Source: Anaeromyxobacter dehalogenans 2CP-C (GTDB lineage: Bacteria > Myxococcota > Myxococcia > Myxococcales > Anaeromyxobacteraceae). From it: a stretch of 64,000 nucleotides of DNA. Below, piece by piece: positions 8,213 to 18,382 of this stretch. The notes beneath the pieces are model-generated. The model did no database searches and had not been told where the DNA came from. It saw nothing but the letters and a program-made list of their open reading frames with translations. Positions within the stretch are counted from its first letter, which is position 1. Each line of letters opens with the position of its first letter. The stretch covers positions 1,054,001 to 1,118,000 of the forward strand of contig NC_007760.1 of assembly GCF_000013385.1 (NCBI RefSeq), given 5' to 3'. The position numbers were made by a program, and so were the translations under genes.

Positions 8213-10091
8213 TCTTGCGCCTCAGCACCACCGTTGTCATGTCGTCTTCCTGCGAGGCGGCGAACGCCTCGACCGCGGAGAACACGGTCCCGAGCGCCTG
8301 CGGCGCGGACGCGCCGTGCAGGTCGCCGAGCACCTGGGCCAGCCGGTCCTCGCCGAACAGCTCCCCGCCGGCGGCGGGCGCCTCCAGCATGCCGTCGGTC
8401 ACCAGGCAGAGCAGCTCGCCGGGGCCGACCTGGAACTCGTACTCGGTCACCCCGGGCGGCACGCCGGCGGTGAGGCCCACCCACGGGCCGGGCGAGTCCA
8501 CCACCTCGACGGCCCCGGGCCCGCGGACCACGAAGATGGGCTGGTGCGCGCCGGCGGCCACGAACCGCCCGTCGCCGAGGTGGCGGGCCGCCATCAGCGT
8601 GAGGTAGTCGTCGCGGCCCATGCGCCGGCGCACGTTCTCGTGCACCACCCGGTTCACGGCGGCGATCACGTGGCGCGGCGAGCAGCGCGGGTCCTCGGCG
8701 ATGGCGCCGTACGCGGCCGCCTGCGCCATCATCATCACCAGGCCGGAGTTGATGCCGTGCCCGGAGACGTCGCCGACCAGCACCCAGAAGCCGTCCTCGA
8801 ACGCGAGGATGTCGTACAGGTCGCCGCCCACGTCGTCGGCGGGCTTCATCCGCGCGGCCACCTCGTAGCCGGGCACGGCCGGGCTGACCGGGAGGATGGC
8901 GGTCTGGATCTGGTGCGCGATCTGGACCTCGCGGCGCAGCGCCTCGGTCCGCTGCAGCTCGTCCCGGGAGCGCGCCACCTCCTCCACCATCACGTTGAAG
9001 GAGCGGACCAGGTCGCCCAGCTCGTCGCGGTACTCGGCGTGGACGCGGGCGGTGAGGTCGCCGCGCGAGACCCGCGCCATCGACGCGGAGACGTCCACCA
9101 GCGGGCGCGAGGCCTGCCGCACGGCCGCGACCCCGGCGCCGGCGGCCGCGAGCAGCACGCCCGCGTAGAGGAGCCCGAGCACCACGCGCAGCCAGGTGAG
9201 CTTCCCGTACGCCACCCGCTCCGGCACCAGCATGAGCGTCGCCCAGCGCGGCGCCGCCGTGGCGGCCTGCGTCCGCACGGCCAGCGCCGGGTCGCCGCCC
9301 GCCGGCTCGAGCCGCTCCAGCGTGCCGGGCGTGCCGGCCGGCACCGCCAGCACCGGCGCGAGCGCGGCCGCGTCGATCCCCGGCGTCGAGAACGTCAGCG
9401 CGCCGGCCGCGTCCGCCACCACCGGCCGGTAGTCGCCGTCGCGCCCGCTCACCTCGCCGAGCAGGCGCGCCAGCGCGTCGCGCGTCACCGCCCCGACGAC
9501 GTAGCCGCACAGGTCGCCGGCGAAGTCCCTCACCGGCGCGGTGAGCACGAGCGCGTTCCCTTCCGGCGCGCCGCGCAGCAGCCGCGCGAGCGGCACCACG
9601 TCGGCCGTCACCGCGGCGCCCTGGCCGGCGTGCGCCAGCCCGGGCAGGTCCACCACGATGCCGCGCATCTCCCCGAGCCCGATCCCGCGGGGCGCCGCGC
9701 CCGGCGCCGCGCGCACGGCGGCGCGGATCTCGCCGTCCGGCGCGAGCAGCGCGGCCGCGCCGATGGCGCCGCCCTGGTCCTGGATGGTGCGGCGCAGGTA
9801 GTCCTCGGCGAACTTCGGGTCGCCCGTGTCGAGGCTCATCTGCATCGCCTCGGCCTCGGCCCAGTTGCGCACGGTGAGCGCGCGCTCGCCCTGGAACCGC
9901 ACCACCGCCTCGTGCACCTCCTTGGCGCGCGCGGCGAGGTGCGAGTGGACCGCGTCCACCACCACCGAGCGCGCCACGCGCTCGAACGCCATCGCCGCGG
10001 CGGCGAGCGCCAGCGCCAGCAGCGCCACCGTCGCCACCAGCAGGCGGAGGCGCAGGGACGTGCGCGTGCGCTGGGCCACGAACGCGAACAC
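8199..10091 (-). CDS. Membrane-bound PP2C/SpoIIE-type phosphatase with periplasmic sensor and HAMP domain (SiaA/RsbU-like)
   Basis: 630 residues. Membrane helix 1 is at about 14-36, followed by a periplasmic CHASE4-like region of about 260 residues, helix 2 at about 303-325, a HAMP domain at about 326-385 and a C-terminal PP2C domain. Metal-binding acidic motifs of the phosphatase are intact: DVGGDLYD, GDVSGHG, DGMLEA and the terminal DDMTTVVL. This is the SiaA/RsbU plan: an outside signal switches dephosphorylation of the antagonist. GTG start at 10091, one base after the stop of the cytochrome gene. The product should act on the STAS-like protein encoded two genes downstream. Signal unknown; its position in a cytochrome operon suggests redox or electron-acceptor state, which is inference. 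Confidence 0.88.
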   Translation of the reverse strand: MFAFVAQRTRTSLRLRLLVATVALLALALAAAAMAFERVARSVVVDAVHSHLAARAKEVHEAVVRFQGERALTVRNWAEAEAMQMSLDTGDPKFAEDYLRRTIQDQGGAIGAAALLAPDGEIRAAVRAAPGAAPRGIGLGEMRGIVVDLPGLAHAGQGAAVTADVVPLARLLRGAPEGNALVLTAPVRDFAGDLCGYVVGAVTRDALARLLGEVSGRDGDYRPVVADAAGALTFSTPGIDAAALAPVLAVPAGTPGTLERLEPAGGDPALAVRTQAATAAPRWATLMLVPERVAYGKLTWLRVVLGLLYAGVLLAAAGAGVAAVRQASRPLVDVSASMARVSRGDLTARVHAEYRDELGDLVRSFNVMVEEVARSRDELQRTEALRREVQIAHQIQTAILPVSPAVPGYEVAARMKPADDVGGDLYDILAFEDGFWVLVGDVSGHGINSGLVMMMAQAAAYGAIAEDPRCSPRHVIAAVNRVVHENVRRRMGRDDYLTLMAARHLGDGRFVAAGAHQPIFVVRGPGAVEVVDSPGPWVGLTAGVPPGVTEYEFQVGPGELLCLVTDGMLEAPAAGGELFGEDRLAQVLGDLHGASAPQALGTVFSAVEAFAASQEDDMTTVVLRRKNDDR

Positions 10092-10092
10092 G

Positions 10093-10428
10093 CTAGCCCC
10101 CGTAGCCCTGCTGCACGGCGTGGAACTTCAGGAAGTCGTAGATGAGCTGGGCCTGCTCCTCGTTGATGGCGGAGTTGGGCCGGCGCAGCATCCGCTTCAT
10201 GTAGCGCTTCCACTCGGTGGGGCTGAACCGCGCGTTCACCGAGCGCGCCAGCGGGTGGCACTTGGCGCACTTCACCGAGAACACCTCGTACTTGCGCTGC
10301 TGGTCCTGCGGGTACTGCCTGACGTCGATGCGATCGGGGCCGCCGTCGCGCGGGTCCGGCGGGGCCTGCGGGGGCTCCGCGGCGGCGATCAGCGCGGCGA
10401 GCGCGGCGACGAGCGGGAGCGCGGGCAT
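10093..10428 (-). CDS. Small monoheme c-type cytochrome
   Basis: 111 residues with a signal peptide (about 1-18) and one heme motif CAKCH at 54-58. Downstream helices include YMKRMLRRP, in which a Met could be the sixth ligand. It therefore looks like a periplasmic soluble electron carrier or a heme subunit. ATG 10428 shares one base with the stop of the porin-like gene (TGATG), and its own stop is one base from the GTG of the phosphatase, so it is translationally tied to both. A role in carrying electrons to or from the porin-associated heme is inference from context. Confidence 0.85.
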   Translation of the reverse strand: MPALPLVAALAALIAAAEPPQAPPDPRDGGPDRIDVRQYPQDQQRKYEVFSVKCAKCHPLARSVNARFSPTEWKRYMKRMLRRPNSAINEEQAQLIYDFLKFHAVQQGYGG

Positions 10429-11582
10429 CAGAACGCACCTCCCATCCCGACGTGGTACGAGTGGAAGTCCTCGAAGTCGGTGGTGTCCCAGTACTCGTAG
10501 GAGAGCTTCACGAACACGCCCTGCGCCGGCGTGACGACCAGGCCGCCGGTGTAGCGCTGGATGCGGCTGTCGATGGAGAGGTCGGCGGAGGCGCCCGGCA
10601 GCGGCGCGCCCTTGCGGCGCAGCTCGTCGAAGCGGTAGACGGCGGCCAGGTACCGGCCCAGCGGGTGCTCGAGCTCCCCGTACCAGCCCTCCTTCTCGAA
10701 CCAGTCGTCCACCAGGCCGTAGCGGTAGCCGCTCGCGGCGGGGTCCAGGTCGGTGCGGCGCGCGGCGTACTCGCCGCGCGCGGTGAACGGGCCCAGGCGG
10801 AAGGACGCGTCCACGCCCCACATCAGGTACTTCAGCTTCGCCTCCTTGTCGTACCGGCCGCCGGTGAACGAGCCGCCCAGCGTGGCGTCGCCGATGAACG
10901 CGTTCGCGTCGGCGGAGTAGGTGAGCGCGAGGCGCGCCCCGCCCGCCAGCTCGCGGTTGTTGTCGGAGTACGAGCTGGTGCGGAGCGCCATCCAGTCCAC
11001 GTCGTTCGCGCCCTTGAGGCCCGCCACGCCGTAGAGCCCGTACCAGACCTGCAGCCGCTCCCCCAGCCACGCCACGCCGTAGGCGAGCGCGCCGGTGTCG
11101 CTGTACGGCATCGGCACGATGCCCAGGTTCATGGCGGTGCGGGCGCCGTACGCCATGCGCCCCATGTCGTAGATGAGCGGGGCCGAGGCGGGCTTGTGGC
11201 CGGAGGGGTCGGCGCGCTGCGAGTACTCGCCGAACGGCACCAGGATCCGGCCGGCCTGCACGTTGAACCAGGTCTTCGGCGTGTACTCGAGGGCCACGTG
11301 CTCCATCTCGAACCCGTGGCAGCTCGCGCAGGCCTTGGCGGTGAACGAGAGGTCGTCGTGGATGTCCACGCCGACCTTGAGCGAGGCGTCCAGCGTGAGC
11401 CCCTGCGGCGCGCCCCGGCCCACGCTGCGGTCCGGGATGCCCCAGGAGTCCACGTAGGCCGAGCCGGAAACGATGACGCCGTCGCCGGCGCGGGCGGCCG
11501 CGGCGGCCGCGAGGAGGCCGGCCGCGAGCGCGAGGCGCGCGGCGGGGCGGTGGGCGCGAGGGCGGGCGTGGCGTTCAGTCAT
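10428..11582 (-). CDS. Outer-membrane porin-like beta-barrel with an embedded c-type heme motif
   Basis: 384 residues. A signal peptide (about 1-32) is followed by a sequence dominated by alternating amphipathic strands with Tyr/Trp girdles, ending in the aromatic C-terminus GMGGAF typical of outer-membrane barrels. A heme motif CASCH sits at 85-89, after one or two strands, in the segment KACASCHGFEMEHVALEY. Barrels of electron-conduit porins (MtrB, OmbB) do not normally contain heme motifs of their own, so this is unusual. The start ATG 11582 overlaps the stop of the lipoprotein gene by 8 bp. It could bring periplasmic cytochromes through the outer membrane, or be a porin whose CXXCH does not bind heme. 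Confidence 0.75.
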   Translation of the reverse strand: MTERHARPRAHRPAARLALAAGLLAAAAAARAGDGVIVSGSAYVDSWGIPDRSVGRGAPQGLTLDASLKVGVDIHDDLSFTAKACASCHGFEMEHVALEYTPKTWFNVQAGRILVPFGEYSQRADPSGHKPASAPLIYDMGRMAYGARTAMNLGIVPMPYSDTGALAYGVAWLGERLQVWYGLYGVAGLKGANDVDWMALRTSSYSDNNRELAGGARLALTYSADANAFIGDATLGGSFTGGRYDKEAKLKYLMWGVDASFRLGPFTARGEYAARRTDLDPAASGYRYGLVDDWFEKEGWYGELEHPLGRYLAAVYRFDELRRKGAPLPGASADLSIDSRIQRYTGGLVVTPAQGVFVKLSYEYWDTTDFEDFHSYHVGMGGAF

Positions 11583-12021
11583 TGGGCGCTCCGACGGCGA
11601 TCCACGCCTCGATGGCCTGGATCTCGGCCTCGTCGAGCAGGGTGTCGCCGGTGGGCATGGGGGTGGGCACGCCGCCGGCGTCGCCGGCGGTGCCGCGGAG
11701 CTTCAGGACGAGGTAGCTGCGCTCGGGCGCGCCCGGCTCGACCAGCATGAGCGCGGGGGCCTGGATCGACGGGACGTCCACGAGCTGGCCGTAGGCGAGC
11801 TCGCGGTCGAGGGAGGTGGGCGCGGTCGGCGGCGGGTTGCCGGAGTGGCAGGCGGTGGTGGCGCAGCGCGGGACGAGCACGTTCTCGGCGATCGACGAGA
11901 ACGTCCCGGGGACGCCGCCGCCGTCCGGCAGCGGCTCGCCGCCGCGCGGGTCGGCGCCGCAGGCGGCGAGCGCCGAGGCGAGCACGGCGCCGAGCGCGAG
12001 CGGGGGCGTGCGGCGGCTCAT
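11575..12021 (-). CDS. Lipoprotein with a CX4CH heme c-type motif
   Basis: 148 residues. The signal sequence ends in a lipobox with LAAC, giving lipidated Cys21. The mature part has CATTACH at 53-59, a CX4CH motif, followed by a long domain ending in EAEIQAIEAWIAVGAPN, which is the usual end of cytochrome c-like domains in planctomycete-type and myxobacterial lipoproteins. A GDTLLDEAEI helix and two Met residues (in the PTPMPTG loop) could provide the distal ligand. Its ATG overlaps the stop of the preceding gene (ATGA), and its stop overlaps the porin start. Probably a membrane-attached heme protein; heme attachment at the unusual spacing needs proof. Confidence 0.78.
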   Translation of the reverse strand: MSRRTPPLALGAVLASALAACGADPRGGEPLPDGGGVPGTFSSIAENVLVPRCATTACHSGNPPPTAPTSLDRELAYGQLVDVPSIQAPALMLVEPGAPERSYLVLKLRGTAGDAGGVPTPMPTGDTLLDEAEIQAIEAWIAVGAPND

Positions 12022-13187
12022 GGGCGGAGCGGGAACTGCGCGTCGTTGGGGTCGTCGGTGACGAGCGAGCGGCGCAGCTCCACCGTCCAGGTGCCGTCGG
12101 CCCAGCGCGCGGCGGCGGTCACGTCGTCGCGGTGGAGCCCGGGGGGCTGCAGCGCCACCGCCGGGATGCGGGTGCCGTCGGCCGGCACGGTGACCGTGTC
12201 GATCGGCACGGCCAGGGGCGCGCCACCGCTCACGAACAGCGCCGCCGGGTTCGAGGCGAGCCCGCCCTCGCCCATCCACTTCGGCGAGGCCGGCGTGAGC
12301 CCGTCGGAGTTGGTCTGCGTCATCGAGACGCTGCACGGGGGGCTGCGGCCGGTGAGGCAGGCCTGCGCGCAGGCCGGCGGGTCGGGGCAGTCGCCGTAGA
12401 TGCGGACCTCGTTCCAGAACTGGTCGTCGGCGAGGCCGAGCGGCCCGGTGCGCGCCGCGCGCCAGGTCCAGCCGTCCACCAGCTGGCCCGCGCCGTTGGT
12501 GTGCATGCTGAAGCGCTGCGACCGGATCGGATCGGTGAAGACGCCGAGGTTCTCCTTCACGTGGCAGCCGGCGGCGCAGCCCACCGCGTCGTGCGGCTTG
12601 AAGTTCGCGGCGTCGAACGAGAGGAACAGCTTGTCCTCGTCGAGCGTGGCGTCCTGCGCCCAGGCGCCGGCGGTCCAGACCCAGGGCCGCCAGGCGCGGC
12701 TCTCGGTCGGATCGCTCCAGCGGAACAGGAACCACACGTGCTCGTCGTCGTAGGCGACCCTCACCCGGATGCGGTCGATGCCGTAGTCGTAGCGCGGGAC
12801 GCGGGTGCACGGCTCGCCCGCCACGCACGCGCCGCGCGAGACGTAGTAGCCGGTGTACTCCTCGGTCCACTGCGCCTCGGTCATGCCCATGATGGCGCCG
12901 GGCGAGACGAGCGGGATCGTGCTCTCGGGGAGGCCGGCCCAGTCCGAGGCGTCGCCGTCCACGGTGGGCGGCGAGGCCACGCGGCGCGCGGCCACGGTGC
13001 TCGCGCCGGGCTTGCCGGAGAGGAACGCGATCTTCACCGCGCTGGAGGACTGCGGGATGCTGCCGCCCGAGTTCACCACGCCCACGCTGAACCAGGCGTC
13101 CGCCGGCGCGTGCGTGAGCTCCGGCGCCTCCAGGCAGCCTCCGAGCAGCACGAGCGCGGCGAGTCCCCCTGCGCGACCGAGGCGCAT
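12018..13187 (-). CDS. Heme-binding lipoprotein of the ethylbenzene dehydrogenase gamma-like (EB_dh/CBM9-like) family
   Basis: 389 residues, first gene of the cluster. Lipobox LLGGC gives lipidated Cys18. The body starts with PTVDGDASDWAGLPEST, the usual entrance of a DOMON/CBM9-like beta-sandwich, and contains strand patterns IRVRVAYDDEHVWFLFRW and LFLSFDAANF. These are typical of the heme-b-binding EB_dh domain found in DMSO-reductase-type gamma subunits. A CX3CH motif (CAAGCH, 204-209) is also present, so a covalent heme is possible. Start ATG 13187 has GGAGGGGG upstream. No molybdopterin catalytic subunit is in the window, so it is probably a stand-alone electron carrier. Function is not established. 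Confidence 0.75.
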   Translation of the reverse strand: MRLGRAGGLAALVLLGGCLEAPELTHAPADAWFSVGVVNSGGSIPQSSSAVKIAFLSGKPGASTVAARRVASPPTVDGDASDWAGLPESTIPLVSPGAIMGMTEAQWTEEYTGYYVSRGACVAGEPCTRVPRYDYGIDRIRVRVAYDDEHVWFLFRWSDPTESRAWRPWVWTAGAWAQDATLDEDKLFLSFDAANFKPHDAVGCAAGCHVKENLGVFTDPIRSQRFSMHTNGAGQLVDGWTWRAARTGPLGLADDQFWNEVRIYGDCPDPPACAQACLTGRSPPCSVSMTQTNSDGLTPASPKWMGEGGLASNPAALFVSGGAPLAVPIDTVTVPADGTRIPAVALQPPGLHRDDVTAAARWADGTWTVELRRSLVTDDPNDAQFPLRP

Positions 13188-13249
13188 GCCCCCTCCATGG
13201 CTGCGAGGGTTCCCCGCCCTCGCGCGCCAATCCGATGCAATGAGCGCGC

Positions 13250-13280
13250 ATGCTAGGGGTGCAATCCATGTGGGTGTCAA
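13250..13280 (-). promoter_or_regulatory. Candidate promoter of the heme-lipoprotein/porin/partner-switch cluster
   Basis: On the minus strand a perfect -35 TTGACA (13280-13275) is followed after 19 bases by TAGCAT (13255-13250). Spacing is longer than ideal, so confidence is low. I looked for a sigma-54 TGGCAC-N5-TTGC site because the neighbouring regulator is of the NtrC type, and did not find one. Confidence 0.3.
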
Positions 13281-13300
13281 TTTCTCGAAGTGCGCAATAC

Positions 13301-13320
13301 GGTGGGTGATTTCACCCACC
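13301..13320. promoter_or_regulatory. Perfect inverted repeat, likely operator or activator site
   Basis: GGTGGGTGA and its exact complement flank a 2-base centre (9 bp arms). It lies 114 bp upstream of the first gene of the cluster and 20 bp upstream of the candidate -35 box. There is no T run after it, so a regulator-binding site is more likely than a terminator for the response-regulator gene, which ends 120 bp away at 13441. Confidence 0.45.
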
Positions 13321-13440
13321 CGCCCGCGAAGTTTGCGCCGCGGCCAGAGGGGCCCGGACTCGCGGGAGAAATGGCCGCGGCCGGCGCCGCCGAGTGCACG
13401 GAGCGTGAATGCGAGCTTTCGGCACCCGCGCGCCGGACGG

Positions 13441-14825
<1,385 letters not shown>

Positions 14826-14829
<4 letters not shown>

Positions 14830-16691
14830 GCGTCCACCTCCGACCCGGCCGCGGCCTCGACCAGCCGCCGCACCGGGAAGCGGATCGCGGCCACGGTCCC
14901 GCCGCCCTCGCGCCGGCGGAGCGCGAACCGGGCCCGGTGCTGCTCCACCGCCCGCGTGACCACCACCAGGCCGAGCCCGGTGCCGGTCGCCTTGGTGGTG
15001 ACGAACGGCCGGAGCACCTCGTCCAGCTGATCCGCCGGGATGCCGCAGCCGCGGTCCTGCACCTCCACCACGATGGTGCCCTCGCCGCCGGACGCCTCGA
15101 AGCGGCTCACCAGCGTGGGCGGCTCCGCCCCGCCGGCGTCGAACGCGTTGGCGAGCAGGTTGACCAGCGCGTCGGTGACCATGGGCGCGTCCACGTCGAG
15201 CACCGGCAGGTCCGGGGCCAGCTCGAGCCGCACCGCGCCCGCGGGCAGCCCGCGGGCCAGCGCCGCCTTCTGGGCGGCCTCCTTGAGCAGCCGGTTCACC
15301 GCCACCGGCGCGAGGTGCGGCTCGGCCGGCCGCGAGATCTCCAGCAGCTCGGAGATGAAGCGGTTCACCCGCTGGACCTCGTCGCCGATGAGCCCGGAGT
15401 ACTCGGCCACCTCGGCGTCGCCCTCGAAGCGCCGGCGCAGGTACTGGGCCGCGCCGTCGATCGCGTTCAGCGGGTTGCGCAGCTCGTGCGCGACCTGCGC
15501 CGACATCTGGCCCAGGCCCGAGAGCCGCTCGGCGTCGAGCAGCCGCCGCTCCAGCGTGCGCCGCTCGGTGATGTCGCGGATCACCATGACCGTGCCCAGG
15601 TAGCCGCCGCCCGCGCCGGCCACCGGCGCGTAGGTGGTCTCGAAGCGCCCCTCCCGCTCCTTGATGATCGAGTGGGCCGGGCCGGCGTCGTCGCCGCGGC
15701 GCAGGTACCCGAGCACGCGGTCGAGCATCCCGTGGCTGGCCTTCGGGTGGCAGTCCTTGATCGGGCGGCCGGCGCCGTCGGTCAGGTTCCGGAGCGCCCG
15801 CCCCGCCTTGTTCACGAGCGCCACGCGGTCCTCGGCGTCGATGAAGATGACCCCGTCCACCATCGAGTCCAGGATCGCCTGGAGCCGCTGCAGGTCGGCG
15901 GCCCGGGCCTCGCGCGCGGCGGTGGCCTCGTCCAGCGCCTCCGCCAGCTTCGCGGTCCGCTCCTGCACCCGCGACTCCAGCTCGGCGTGGGTGCGCTGCA
16001 CCTCCTCGGCCATGCGCCGGAGCGCCCCGGCCAGCGCCCCCGCCTCGCCGGGCGCGTCGGGCGGCCGGGCCGCGAGGTCGCCGCGCCCGAGCGCCTCGGC
16101 GAAGCGCGAGAGGTGCCGCAGCGGCGCCACCAGCGTGGTGCGGAGCACCAGCACCACCGCCAGCGACACGGCGGCGAGCGCCAGCCCCACCAGCGCCGCC
16201 ATCCGCACGGTGGACGCGGCCAGGCGCGGGCCGAGGCCGCTCACGTCGAGCGACACGTGCAGCGCCCCGTTCACCGCCTGCTCGCCGTGGCAGCCGCGGC
16301 ACGACGCGGCGTTCTCCACCGGGCGCGTCACCGTGAGCCGCGCGTCGGTCCAGCGCAGGGACGGGCCGAGCCCGAGCCGCTCCGGCCCCTCGCCGGCCCG
16401 CAGCCGCACGCGGCCCTGCGCGTCGGCGAGCGCCACGCCGGCCACGCCCCCGGCGCGGCCCACCGCGCCGAGGATCGCGGCCATGGTGTCCGGCCGGTGC
16501 TCGGTCATCGCCTCGGTGAGCGAGTGCTCCAGCGCCTCGGCGATCGCGCCGGCGCGCGCCTCGAGGAGCGCGCGCTCGGCCTGCGCCTCCTCGCGCCGCA
16601 GCGCGGCGCCCGCCACGACGGACACCGCGGCCGCCACCAGCAGCAGGAGCAGGGTGGTCCGGCCGGTGATCCCCAGGGTGAGGAGGCGCAT
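14826..16691 (-). CDS. Sensor histidine kinase with a periplasmic c-type heme motif, HAMP and PAS domains
   Basis: 621 residues. Membrane helices at about 9-30 and 163-184 enclose a periplasmic sensor domain with the motif CRGCH at 131-135, so it probably carries a covalent heme c. HAMP (about 185-240), a coiled coil and a PAS domain (about 268-380) follow. The PAS part contains KDCHPKASHG (Cys314-His315), a pattern I associate with PAS_10/DUF438-type sensors. The kinase core has the H box with His402 (AHELRNPLNA), and N, G1 and G2 boxes at the C-terminus. The protein is therefore fit to sense redox state, O2 or NO in the periplasm and phosphorylate the NtrC-type regulator encoded next. ATG 16691. 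Confidence 0.92.
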
Positions 16692-16771
16692 GCGCCGCGA
16701 GCCTAGCGCGTGGCGGCCGGGGCGGGGAAGGCCGGCGCGGCCGGCGGCGCGGCGTGGCGCCGCGGACGGAA

Positions 16772-16803
16772 CGGCCCCTCCCGCCGCAGGGCAGGAGGGG
16801 CCG
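16772..16803 (-). terminator. Hairpin terminator after metY
   Basis: Arms CGGCCCCTCC and GGAGGGGCCG (10 bp, perfect) enclose a 12-base loop, 25 bp beyond the metY stop codon and before the kinase gene start. There is no T run after the stem on the minus strand, so it may work with Rho or only protect the transcript. Confidence 0.5.
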
Positions 16804-16828
16804 GGGCGCTGCGCGGCGGGAGGAGGGG

Positions 16829-18218
<1,390 letters not shown>

Positions 18219-18382
18219 GCCGGCCGGGAGGAACGCAGCGATGGAGCGGCGCGCAGGGCTGTCGGTCCGTTATAGCGGACGACGGTTGGGCGCCCGGCGC
18301 GCCGGCCCGTCCTGCCATTCGCCGCCCGGCCCGGATCGGTCTACATTCGCGCCGCAAACGAAGCGACCGGAGGACCCAGCCC

